Shown piece by piece: positions 1 through 18,246 of a stretch of 37,711 nucleotides of DNA. A model generated the notes under the pieces. It did no database searches. It was not told where the DNA came from and saw only the letters and a program-made list of their open reading frames with translations. The DNA is from Parachlorella kessleri (Eukaryota; Chlorophyta; Trebouxiophyceae; Chlorellales; Chlorellaceae): assembly GCA_001598975.1 (NCBI GenBank), contig BBXU01002095.1, positions 1 through 37,711 on the forward strand, written 5' to 3'. The translations under genes were made by a program, and so were the position numbers. Numbering within the stretch: position 1 is the stretch's first letter; each line of letters begins with the position of its first letter.

Positions 1-7740
<7,740 letters not shown>

Positions 7741-8629
7741 AGCCGCTCGGTGAACAGGCAGCCATGTCCTAATGGTTGGGACCGCCCTTGAACGACGGAA
7801 GCGCCGAATTGGCTGGGAAGGTGTGACTAAACCATTACCAAATCCTACTGGGGCGCAAGGGGTGATGCCCAGGAGGCTGTTTAAGTCGTTCACCTTGGAA
7901 GTGCTGCCACAGGCTTCTCAGAAGAGAGACAATGCGTTTCGCTGAATAATGCATGTCCCTTTCGTGGTTAGCCAGCAGGCAGGGCGGGCAATGCTGTGAG
8001 CTTGTCAAACGGTGGTAATGCGGGCTGGGAGCTCTCCTGCCTTTACCCCCACCCCCATCCAGACGGTCTATCAGTGGCCAACTCTTGTAAACGAGTGATA
8101 GGTCGCACTACGTTACATAATCTCATGCGCATCGAGAAAGGCAACAACTATTTAGTTGGCGAAGGAAACCTTGAAACGAGATCCTGACTGGGGGATGCCT
8201 CGACTGGCTTTGCCATGCCCATGCAGAGCCAGGCAAGCTATATACATATCAGCAGCAATAAGAGCTGCTGCACCCAAGTGCCTTCAGTGCTGAGTTTGCC
8301 AAAACAGGTGGCTAACAATCATGGAGGGACCGTAACCTAAAAAGCAGCCCTGGCAAGCCTGTTGCGGGTGCACACCAGGGAAAGAATGTATTTTGTGAAT
8401 GAATACCACAGGCACAAGGTTGCAAGCACGCATTACCCAGCAGTTCTCCAAAGCCCAAAGGGTTGCATCTTCTTTATGACTGTTTACATTCTGCCTGCCG
8501 CCCTTGCTGCTGAATACATGCGTCTCCCGATCTACGGCGCCAATGCGCCCCCTGTGTAGCGCAGAAGGAAGTATGCCCTGCACTGCACTGCACCTGTGCA
8601 TCTGTTGTAAAAGCAGCGGCTAGCCTGCA
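7741..8629. other. intergenic, SelO upstream and VTC4 3' region
   Basis: Between the SelO start and the VTC4 stop. It contains the putative VTC4 polyadenylation signal (8484-8488) and short GCACT-type repeats (CTGCACTGCACTGCACC near 8577-8593, echoed near 8806-8822 inside a VTC4 intron). An open frame continues upstream of the SelO ATG as far as the TGA at 7918-7920 but contains no other ATG. No further gene seen. Confidence 0.6.
8484..8488 (-). terminator. candidate polyadenylation signal TGTAA for VTC4
   Basis: TGTAA on the minus strand, about 140 nt after the VTC4 stop codon at 8632-8630. Confidence 0.5.
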
Positions 8630-11600
8630 CTAAAAGATCCATATCATCGATATGACGTAGGCAGTGATCATGACGACCAGAAGAATCGTCACTAGTGCGA
8701 CAGGGCCGCGCTGGTCGTCATACCGCACCGTCTCGCGCCGCAGGATCTGCAACGCCAGCAGCCAAGCCACAGAGTAAACTCAAAGTTGCACTCCTTGCTG
8801 CGCACTGCACTGCACTGCACCACTGTCCCCTCTCGCCGCATACCTCGTCTACCCAATCCCTGCTGTAGCGGCCTGTTTCTGTTTCTGCTTCTGTTACTAC
8901 CACACCCCGCGCACTGCACGTCGTGCTGCCTCCCTCCCTGGCTCCATCGCACCTGGATTGTCCTCTTCTTGTACATATATAAGCTGTAGCCCATGAAAAG
9001 CAGAGCCACTGGGGCAATGATTGCTCCCGACACCTGCAAAAACATAACAAGATGTAGAACAACCTGTTGACAGTGGTGAAAAGATAGGTCTCCACATAGT
9101 AATGCGCCTGCTGGTCAGCGGTAGTGCAAGCACTCGCTTCGCACCAGCCCTGCTACACTCCAATTTGCCCTGCCGGATCCTGCTGGTGCTCTCACCTTGC
9201 TGGCTGTGCAGCTATTGTCACCGGCAGGACAGCCAGAGGCCCTACCGCTGCCCGTAGCAGACCCCAGTGTAGTGCTGACGAGGGAGCCGCTGCAAGACAA
9301 GCATGGAACGCGTGTTATGTTGTGCTTCACGTACAGAGGACAAAATGGTTGCAGACAAGCACGTCTGCAGGTGTCCGAAAGCAGCCTGCACATGTGACAA
9401 AGCCAACCATCAAGTATATCCGTCCGGCATGTCTTGCCTGAGCAGGCCGAAGGCGATCATCATGACAAGCACTGAGATCTGGAGCCACTGCAAGAAGGTC
9501 CTCTCGTTGGCGAAAAATGTCTTGGGCTCCACCCGAGTTCGCACTAGCGCTGCAGTCCGGCTGGGTGCTGCGTCAGAGGTACCAGTCACAACGTAGCTTG
9601 CATGTATCATTTACTACTGCTTGACCGTTTGCATAAGCAGTCCAGCTGAACAGATACCTGGCCAAATGACCAAGCCAGGCTGCTATACTCCTTCCGCAGC
9701 TTCAAGTCAATACCTGGTAGCCTGCTTATGGCAACCGACGACACGGCTGATAGCAATGCATTTGCCAGGGGCTCCTACTACCTCCTTATAGTCACGCCAT
9801 CAAGCTACACCAAGCCTCACACGGGAGTTCTAGCTTGTGCTACCAACCTTTCAAAGCCGCCCCTTTGCTACAGTCCCCACCGCCATCCTCTGCCCCCCCG
9901 CCGCCACCCCTGCAGCTCATCTGCTTGTAGAGCTGCGAGCCAAAGGCGTTGGTGGTGGGGACGCGCTGCTGCATGCCCAGCTGCTGTGGTGGCAGCTTGT
10001 CGTCCTCGCTGGCCTTGCCAGACTCAATGTCCTGGGCACTGTCCACTGGGGTGGAGCCATTGGAATCTGCAGCACAGCTCTAGCCCAGCTGTCAGTGCGC
10101 CAGTTTGGGCCCCATGGTAGGTACTCAGCAAGGTGACCGCCTTGGCACACAAAGTGAAGCTGGAATGCAGGGACAGATGCCAGCATCCAGCCAGGGCGCC
10201 AGCACGCCAACCCAGCATAGCCTCCCTACCTTCGCTTCGCTCTGGCTGACGACGCCCTGGCAGATCCTGGTCAATGTCTGCTCTAAGCGATTCATGCTGC
10301 ACTTCCCGTTGGACTGCACTGCAGCCTGCTGGTGGGGCTAGACCACCAGGGCCCCGCTGCAGCAGCGGATCGCTCACAGCATGCACGCTGTGGCTGGCAG
10401 CCCCAGGCGCTGCACTGCTGCCCGCTGCCGCAAAGCCCAGGGCCGCGTAGCTGGCAGGCAGGAAACTGCCTCCACCCGCGGTGCCATGGCTTGGGGCCGC
10501 ACTGCTTGTGTCCTTATAGGCAGGCCAGGTTAGCGTGCGTGAAACTGCACCATTGCATTCCTCTCCCGCAGGTGCCGCTGGCTGTGCTAGCCCTGCCGGT
10601 GCCGCTGCTCCGGGCAGAATAGTTGCCCCGTTCTGATAGGTCTGCTGCCCTGGCTGGCTAACAGCAGGGGCTGCGGTGCTGCTGCCGTGGTTGGTGCCGC
10701 CAGGAGAGTTGACATCTTCTGCCTCTGGCAGCCGCTCACAAGCCAGCTCAAAGCCTGTCAGAGCCCGAGCAGTGGCTGCAGCTGCGCTGCGGCTTGTGCC
10801 TTTGGGTGCGGCGGGTGGAGGCATGGTCTTGTTCCGGCGCAGGAAGGACAGCATGGGCTTGCCAGCCGGGGGCGGGTCAAAGCTGGGAGGGAAGAGCCAT
10901 GCTGCCGCATTCTGCAAGGGCAAAGTCCCGACCGATGTTGCAAGGCAAGCAGGCTGTGCCTGCAGTGGTGGCTGACAACCCAACCAAATGCAGGTAACCC
11001 TCGAGCACGATCAGTTGGAGGTGGAGGCCACATAGGCTCCCACGTGAAGAGTGCATTGCAGCAAGCACAGCACGAAAGCTGAAGGAGCCTGTAGACCTGC
11101 CAGCCTGCTGAACCGCAGCATGTGCTGGCAGACGAGTCACCTTCAGGTGTTCATCTGAGGTGTCAGCCATCTCCTCCCAGGTGGCAGGCGTCATCAGAGC
11201 GGGGTCGGCCTCGTCAGGCAGGAACCAGCTGGGCAGCTGGTCGGTGAGCCCCTGGTACAACACCCCCACGCCATGCAGGAACTTGCTGAAGCGCGGCAGC
11301 GGCAGCAGGATGCCTGCAGAGCGGAGAGGCAACGGAGCCAACCTTAGAGAGCGGAGGTCAGCATAGGCCAGGCAGCACAGTGTGACACACGCGGGGCACC
11401 ACAGGGTGTGTGGCAGCGCAAGACTTTTTGTCCACACTGTCGTCCAGTAGCATTGCACAACACGAATGCAGTGCAAGCGTGCCCCTTGTTGCGGCTCCAT
11501 TGCTGTCGGGAGGAGGTCTTGTGGGCGCTGTGGCATGAGGGCTAGTGAAGCTCTATAATTGCTACTCTTTGCCACTCACGTGTGCTGCTCGTATGCCGCT

Positions 11601-14600
11601 GATAGTCTGAACTCACCAGAGCGCACAAGTTCCTTGATCCATGGTGGAGGCTTGGCCTGCAGCTTGATCTCAACCACGCCATATGGGAACTGCAAAGCCT
11701 CATCAGGGCCCAGCGGCATGCCCATGTCCCTGCAACACAGTCTCACTTTAATATCTTGTAGATCATGACCCAGCACAAGCTGCTGGGCAGGGTATTGCTT
11801 GGCGGCGGCCGCACTTGGCTGTTCCCTGCCCACAACAAGCAGGCATCACTTCCGAACAAACCCTAATGGACTCCCCCAAAAGAAAGAGCGCACAGCATCA
11901 AATGGCCGCCCTTGTCAAACAAGAACCCTACTTCATCCCAAAGCAGGTCGGACCGCGGCGCGCTGGCAGCCTCGAGCAACCGGCGCTGACCTGCACCAGT
12001 CGCCAGGGGCGCGTGGCGCCCCAAGCTCGCCGATGATCTGCATGTCTGCGTCCAGGGAGATGCGCACGATGTTGTCGGTTGTCTTCTGGAACGCAGTCCG
12101 CCGGTACACAGTCCGCAACAGCGGCTCCTGCAACACCAGCAAGTGGGCAACTCTCGAGGGTACCAAATATAGGTACCAAATATAGTGAACAACCCTTAGT
12201 GAGCAACCCATAGCGAACCCATAGTGAACAACCCGTAGTGTACAACCCTTGCCTGCATCGCAAAAAGGGTTGCTGTGCACCAGGACTGCTGCAGGGGTCT
12301 GCGCCTCCTATTGGGTGTCATGCGGCAGTGGTGTTAAATGAAGGCACATGCGCCGCCATAAGTAGTCTCCTGCTCCCTTGCCTGCTTGTGGCCTGACACA
12401 TATTCCTGCACCTCCCGCAGGAGATCCGCCTTGCTGCTGCCGCCCTCCATGCTCGGAGGAGTGCCCACGCCAGCCATGTAGTCGGTCAGGTAGCGCTGCT
12501 GCAGGGGTGCACGGTCCTGCGCAGAAGCGAGGCAATACTCCATGTCAGTCAGTCATAGAGGCTGCACTGCTACTACTAGACAGCAAGGGCGCATGTCTAC
12601 TGCTAGCCAGGGTGGGCAGCTGATGGACAGTTGGGCAAGCTTCTTGCGCAGAACTACACCTCAGCGGACAGGGGACGTGGCAAAGAGCCAGTCGACAGCA
12701 CACCTTGGAGCTAAAGAAGCCGCTCCAGGAGTCGCGGTGCAGCTTGCGCTCCACAAACAGCTGCTGGTCACCGCCCTGGTGCCGCTCGCCATACCTGCAA
12801 GTGCAAACGCTCCATCAGAAATGCATCACCGTGCGATGACACTGAAAGTCTCACCGCTGTCGTACCAGCGCCAACAAAATACCTCAGCGCAGCTCTGCAA
12901 CTGCTGCCATGCTTGGTACCTGCAACCGTTGCCCCGGCTGGTAAGTCCCTGATGTAGCCTACCAGCCAGCATTGCTCACCATCGGACCCGCACTGCGGTG
13001 GCGCGGTCCTGCTTGCGCAGGCGGGTGTGGTAGCTGTTGAGCTCCTCAGCGTTATCGTAATAGACAGAAGATATCAGGCCGGAGTCACGCACAGCGCGCT
13101 GGTCAGACAGGAAGGCCACGCTGAAACTGGCATCCACTGCAGGCAGGGAAGGATACACCAGGGCAACGTGGGCTGCTAAGACCACCCACCATGTCACCTG
13201 TGCTCAACATTTATGCCCAGACTGGTAGCTTGTGGTAGATATATTGTCACATGCCAGGCGCCAGTGTTGGCTGTCCAGGCCAGGCCAGTTCAAGCGTTCA
13301 AGAGAACTTTTTAAAATGGCGTAGCCTCAGGTAGGCAAGAGTTACTCACAGTCTGTCATCTTCTGGCGGTCGCCAAAGATGAGGATGGGCAGGTGTTTGA
13401 TGACCTGGCACTTGAACCGCATGACATCCGCTGGCTGGAGCCAGAACTTGCGTGTCAGGCGCTGGAACTGTTCTGGTGGCACCCACTTGCTGCGTGTGCC
13501 ATGAGCATCAGACTGCAAACTCCTGCAGCAGCATCACAGCTGGATTGCATCACCCATAGGCCATGGTCCAAACGTCTTCATGCGGGAGACCAGTTTGATC
13601 CTTTCCTAGCTTCCTGTGCATCCCTCCAGTTCCAAAGGCGCCTGTCGCAGGCCACCAAAGGAACCCCAGGCCGCATACCTGAGCAGCTCGTATGTGTCGC
13701 TTAGGCCCACCAGCAGCGGGTCCAGCAGGCCCTCGCCCAGCAGGCAGTGTTCCATGCAAGCCAGGTAGCTGCCTTCAACTTCAGCGCCAGCATCTGCAGT
13801 GGTTTCATCAGCCCATGCTCTCTTCGCACTTGAGAGCATGGCAAGGCTTACTCATGCCTCCCAGTCGTCACCTCACACACGTTTAGCGCCACCTCAGCAC
13901 CACAATTGTATCACTGTGTTTAAAAATGCAGCCTTGACAAGTTAACAAAACGTCGCCTGCCTCTGTGGTTGTTTACTGCCTCTGTGCTTGCAGCGTGTTC
14001 CCCCCCTTTCTGATGCCTGCTTATCGACGCAGCTGGCACCTGCCACACTGCTGTCTGACACCTTACTTTCACTCGTATTTCCATCTTAAAACGTCGGAGC
14101 ACACCATGATAAACCCAGGCAAGCACCACGCCGCACCTCCTCGCTTGTCCCACAACTGTGCGAGGTGCGCACAGGCCAGCACATTCTGCCTGCCAAACTG
14201 CTCCAAGAGGCAAAGGTCCTCTCCTGCGCGAAATGTGATTGCCAATAAGCAAACCATCTGGATTCGCACACCTGCTCACTTCTTGCTGGAAGCAGAGATG
14301 CAAACCTCATGGACCAGAACATGATAGAGAGCAAGCCAAACAAAGTGATTCAGCAGCGCGAAACTGTTGCAGGTTTGCGGCGTAGAGATTGCCTAGACAT
14401 AGAACCTCAGCCAGTGCCCCACCTATGGCATCTAGCTTAGCCTCCATGGTCTGCAGCACGCCTGCGGCTGATGCTACGTTGCCGCCTGGCCCGGCCGCAG
14501 CAGGCAGGCACTGCAGCTGCCGGATGTGCTCCAGCAGCTGCGCCCATAGCTCATGTAGGTGGGCTGCAATGAATAGCTGCAGTCGGTCTACCTCCGCTGA

Positions 14601-14998
14601 CAGGCTGTGCAGAAAGATGTTGCCCCCAGCTGGCGGATGCTTGCCGTTTTGAACTAGCGGGCCACCATGCCCGTTGCTGGAGCATGCCTTGAGGCTGCCT
14701 GAGGTGCACCTCAGCAGGAAGTGCTGCAGCGCTGATTTGCCGTTCAGGCACCCGTTCTGTATTGCATGCGGCTGCAGGCTGATTTGGCCCAGCAAAGCCT
14801 CGAAACGCACGTAGTTGTGCTGGAATTTCTTAACAACCTGCGGGGCCAGCTGTTTCAAAGGTGTCAAAAATGGAAGGTGTGCAGCCCTGGCTGTCTGCCT
14901 ACAGGGCTGTTAAATGTGGAGACCTAGCCTTCAGGAACAGCCAGCTGTTGCCACCTGTACATGCCTACCTGCTGTTTCAGCAGAGCCCCAAGTGACAT
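8630..14998 (-). CDS. VTC4: VTC4-type polyphosphate polymerase (SPX - catalytic tunnel - VTC1-like membrane domain)
   Basis: Makes inorganic polyphosphate from ATP and passes it across the acidocalcisome or vacuole membrane in the VTC complex. Exons: 14998-14969, 14849-14423, 14223-14137, 13793-13679, 13489-13350, 13136-12980, 12794-12704, 12516-12382, 12127-11991, 11729-11617, 11313-11141, 10911-10230, 10066-9908, 9549-9438, 9289-9196, 9033-8953, 8746-8630. These total 2850 nt, 949 aa, all phases closing. SPX-like region about 1-190 ([10 protein letters not shown] start). Catalytic domain about 220-490: Lys251 (VIKHLP), Arg316/Arg318 (RVRWYGE), Lys336 (VERKLHRD), Tyr402/Arg404 (VYRRTAF), Arg416 (VRISLD), Glu460 (VVEIKLQ), Ser487/Lys488 (RFSKFLHG), matching the yeast Vtc4 tunnel residues by eye. 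An Ala/Pro/Ser-rich linker covers about 536-815. The membrane domain about 817-949 opens [20 protein letters not shown] and has three hydrophobic helices. Introns 8 and 14 are GC-AG. The SPX ligand residues are mostly replaced (see findings). Longer than yeast Vtc4 (about 720 aa). Confidence 0.93.
12159..12250. repeat. tandem repeats inside VTC4 intron 8
   Basis: Two exact copies of GGTACCAAATATA (12159-12184) are followed by four to five units of a degenerate 14-mer, GTGAACAACCCTTA / GTGAGCAACCCATA / GTGAACAACCCGTA, one unit shortened to 11 nt. All lie in the GC-AG intron 12381-12128. Confidence 0.85.
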
Positions 14999-15993
14999 GA
15001 CAAGCTTGCTCAGAGGAGAGCTCCCTGGGCTAGCATGGGAGCTGGCAGGGCAAAAGGCTCGCCACCCAGGGGGCTCCCCCTGGTACGAAGCAAACCTTGA
15101 CGCGGTTTGGGCCAGGCCTCTGAGCCTGGGGCTGAACTGAAGCTTCTGAAAGTCCCAAAGAGCAGAAGAGCAGCAGAAACAAGTAGAACGTCTCCGGCAG
15201 ACAGACTAGGGGAGCCCAACTTCTGCTGGGGCAAGGCCTCAGGCGCTCGCTTCTCCGTTGGCGTGAGGAACAGGACTTGCGTTCGAGAGTTCAAAGCTTC
15301 ATGAGCTTGAAACTGGGTGCGGCCGTGTGCCCTCGTCACGGCACTACAGTTTCCCACGCATTGGCACATGAATTCCGCAGTACGTTCGGCAGGACCCAGG
15401 TTGATCATGAGTGTACCCAGCTGCTGTATCAATGTGATATTATATATATGACATTGTAGAGGATACTCTATATGCCAAATATAAAAGATAATATATATTT
15501 AGGGTATATATGACGCCATATATAACGCCATATATAACGCCTTTTATATATCTTATATAAAACATAATTTGGACGGCAATTGTAGCGCAGGTCCCACCTG
15601 GCGTGGACCTAAAAAGATGTTGTGACATGATGCGGCGCTTAACTAACAGTACCAGCTACCTTCTTCGGCTCCTACAGAAGAGATATGCAAGGGATTTCAC
15701 AGCAAGAACAGTAGAGGGCGACACTGGTAAGGAATGTAGCACGCTCGAATGGCGGCGCTGTTCCTGGGCCGTCATCTCAACTGCACTGACGATCGGTTGC
15801 TAGCTCCGTGCAATGCAGTGCTGAGTAAGTGGCTCAAGTCCTGGGTAGCCACAAAGCCAGTAAGCTTTCTGCCTGGCACCGAGCCGCCAACCGGTAAGAG
15901 ACTGGTGGCGGGGCTGGCTGCTTGTGATAAGTGTCTAGTGTCTTGAGACTGGCTTGCTTGTATATTTTGCAGCCACCTTGCAAGTGGTGATAG
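14999..15993. promoter_or_regulatory. divergent intergenic region between VTC4 and RluA-family gene
   Basis: About 1 kb between the VTC4 start codon (14998, minus strand) and the first secure coding frame of the pseudouridine synthase (plus strand). It must carry both promoters. It includes the AT-rich island described separately and a candidate first exon of the plus-strand gene (ATG 15749). No other gene recognised. Confidence 0.55.
15433..15566. other. AT-rich island with TATA-like runs
   Basis: About 134 bp made mostly of A/T (repeated TATATA), in strong contrast with the GC-rich surroundings. It contains three tandem 12-mers at 15506-15541 (ATATATGACGCC, then ATATATAACGCC twice) and loosely inverted TATAAAAGATAATATAT / TTTTATATATCTTATATA segments. 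It sits between two divergent genes. Confidence 0.8.
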
Positions 15994-16650
15994 GCTCATG
16001 CCGTCTTGAAGGTTGCGAAGCCCACCCAAGACCAAACCTTGGTTGCTGCAGCGCTCTCCTGGCTGCGGCGGCGCAGCCCCGCTGTCCTGCCCGATGCCTT
16101 GCTGCACAAGCTCTTCAGGAGCAACACCGTGCGTCTTTACGACCCATCTACCGGCAAAGTCTCCCGAGCAGCCAAGTCCAGGGAGCTGCAACCTGGGGCG
16201 CAGCTGCTTATCCCGCAGGCTGTTGTTGACGAGGCAGCACAGCACCAGAATCAGCTCCTGCAGTCACTGCAGAGCGCTAGGAGTCCCGCACCCAGAAGCA
16301 AGCTGCCCGCAGAGCTGACCCCAGAGCAGCAGGACCTCCGCATGGCTTGGGTTAGGGAGCTGCGGCGGCGGGTGCTGTACCACGATGGAGACCTCATTGC
16401 CATAGACAAGCCGGCGGGGCTAGCAGTCCAAGGGGGCTCTGGGGTGCAGGCCTCAGTGGACGATCTCATGGGTGTGGCATTTAACAGGCTGGTGGCAGAA
16501 CCTGCAGACCTGCGCCTGGTGCACCGGCTGGACCAGGCTACGACAGGGGTGCTTCTAATTGCCAAGAGCCCTGATGCGGCGGCCTGGCTGGCCGAAGGCT
16601 TCCGTGGGGAGGCTGCCAGCAGCAGGACGGCCGCCGGCGGGCGCAGGGTT

Positions 16651-16681
<31 letters not shown>

Positions 16682-17790
16682 GCAGCGGCAGCGGCAGCGG
16701 TAGCAGCAGCAGTGGTGGAAGCAGGGAAGACAGGCTGAGTGGTCACGGTGGGGTGGAGATACGGAAGACCTACTATGCGGTGGTGGTCAAGCAGCTGCCG
16801 GGGGATGAGGTGGGAGGCGGGGGCGATGCCGCCACCCCTGCGGTGCTGCCAGAGCAGGGGGAGATTGACGCCCCTGTTGCACCACGCAGCGGCAGCAGCA
16901 GTGATTATGCTTCCAGAGGCCGCCACGGGGGAAGCAGTGGCAGGAAAGGCTGGGAGGCGGATGAATCGCCAGCTGCTGCTGGGGTGGCGGCTGTGACCAA
17001 GTTCACACTGCGGCGACAGAATGAGCAGCTGGCATGGCTGGAGCTGAGGCCTCAGACAGGGCGCAAGTAAGTGCGACACAGGGCTGGTGACTGTTGGTGT
17101 CCTCCCAGGAACTATGGTGCCAGTTGGTATCGCCAAGTGGCACTCCCACAGGAGTACCTGGGTGTTGCGCTGATCCTTTGCGTGCAGTAGTCCCACCTAC
17201 ATGTATGCCTTGCTTACCGCCACCAAGGACTGATGCCACCGGCCTTCTTGGTGCGAATGTAGCACATGCACGACTGTGTAACACCACCACAAAGTCTTGC
17301 TGCATGTGCCTGGCCCTCGCAAGGGTCATCGCAGCAGCTGGCCTTGCGGTGAAGCGAGCCCGCCTGCCTGCTGTGTGGCGCACCTTGCCTGCTGGACCCA
17401 ACAGTAAGCTAGCAAACCTGGTACAACACCGTGTCCTCTGTGTGCTGCTGCAGGCACCAGCTGCGGTTGCACTGCGCCCAGAGTCTCAAGGCGCCCATCC
17501 TGGGGGACAGCCGGTACGGCGCGGTTCGCTCCCCGCCCCAGCGGCAGCTGCTGGAGCAGCTGCGAGAGCAAGGGGCGTGGCCGGAGCGTGACAGGCCGCC
17601 CATGTTCCTGCACTGCCGCAGCGTGCTTATCAAGAAGCCGGGGCAGCGGGCGGTGCGCGTGGTGGCCCCGCCACACGCGCACTGGCAGGCGCTGCTGCGG
17701 CTGCAGCGGTGGGGCGGCGGGGAGGAGGGGCCAAGGAGGGCAGGGGGTGTCAAGCGGCAGGTGTCTCACAAACGCGCACGGACACGCTGA
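15994..17790 (+). CDS. RluA-family RNA pseudouridine synthase (5' end unresolved)
   Basis: Isomerises uridines in RNA to pseudouridine. The secure exons are about 15994/16012-17066 and 17454-17790; the split codon AA|G gives GRKHQLRLHC, the family's RNA-binding block. An S4-like start is visible (PDALLHKLFRSNTVRL, then GAQLLIP). The catalytic domain follows: HDGDLIAIDKPAGLAVQGG, the catalytic Asp in LRLVHRLDQATTGVLLIAKS, KTYYAVVV, LRPQTGRKHQLR and LGDSRYG. Two low-complexity insertions interrupt it: a Ser/Gly run encoded by AGC repeats and a Gly/Ala/Pro segment before the KFTLRR strand. ATG 15749 opens a possible first exon (MAALFLGRHL...), but the best splice pair, donor after 15893 and acceptor 15971-15972, leads into a different frame, so the start is not settled. 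Probably organellar; the exact target RNA cannot be told. Confidence 0.85.
16651..16712 (+). repeat. AGC trinucleotide repeat in the RluA-family coding region
   Basis: Ten consecutive AGC codons, then alternating GGC/AGC and further AGC codons, translating to a Ser run followed by Gly-Ser repeats. It lies in a loop between the catalytic block and the KTYYAVV strand, where length variation should be tolerated. Confidence 0.95.
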
Positions 17791-18246
17791 CCATGGCTGA
17801 AGCTTGGGTGCCTCTGTCTTGCCTGTTGCTGTTGTTTCACAGGCCAGTATCATGGAGAGGGCCCCTCCTCTGAGTGACGCCCGATAGTGTAGGTTTTGGT
17901 AGTTTGCTTGGCCCATCATGCATCTTAGCCTCCACATGGGTTATACCTCTGCTGACAGCTTCCTAGGCGGCAGGCTCCTCCTTCCCATTGGGCAGTCCGT
18001 CAACCCAACTAGTCTGAGCTTGAGGACACTATCATGAGCATGCAAAGGGCAGAAGCCATGGCGCCGTGCTGGCTTTATTTCAAGCTCTTCCCCTCTGTGA
18101 ACTGTACCTACATCACTGCCCCGACCAAATCCAAAACGATCAGAACTGCTTGTGCAAGGCATGGCCTATACACACCCGTTCGCTGGCAGCTCTTACCTGC
18201 CCCACAGGCTGCTCAAGCAAGCCGCCTGGGACTGTGCTAGCCCCCC
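17791..18246. other. convergent 3' intergenic region
   Basis: Between the stop codons of the RluA-family gene (+) and the small 158-aa gene (-). It should hold both 3' UTRs. No TGTAA element is evident for either gene and no further coding signal was seen. Confidence 0.5.

Noticed and set aside
9438..9610. Separate small VTC1-like gene starting at an ATG at 9610
   Set aside because: In-frame TAG and TAA lie just before that ATG, and the conserved part joins perfectly in phase from the VTC4 linker exon through the acceptor at 9551-9550. It is the membrane domain of the large gene.
10024..10983. Independent 319-codon gene on the minus strand
   Set aside because: Its frame is the VTC4 linker exon (10911-10230) plus flanking intron; canonical acceptor and donor sites fix the ends and the phases match the neighbours.
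12185..12250. Telomere-like repeat (AACCCTTA / AACCCATA units)
   Set aside because: Units are 14 nt and degenerate, they do not match the plant or algal telomere heptamer or octamer, and they sit inside a VTC4 intron.
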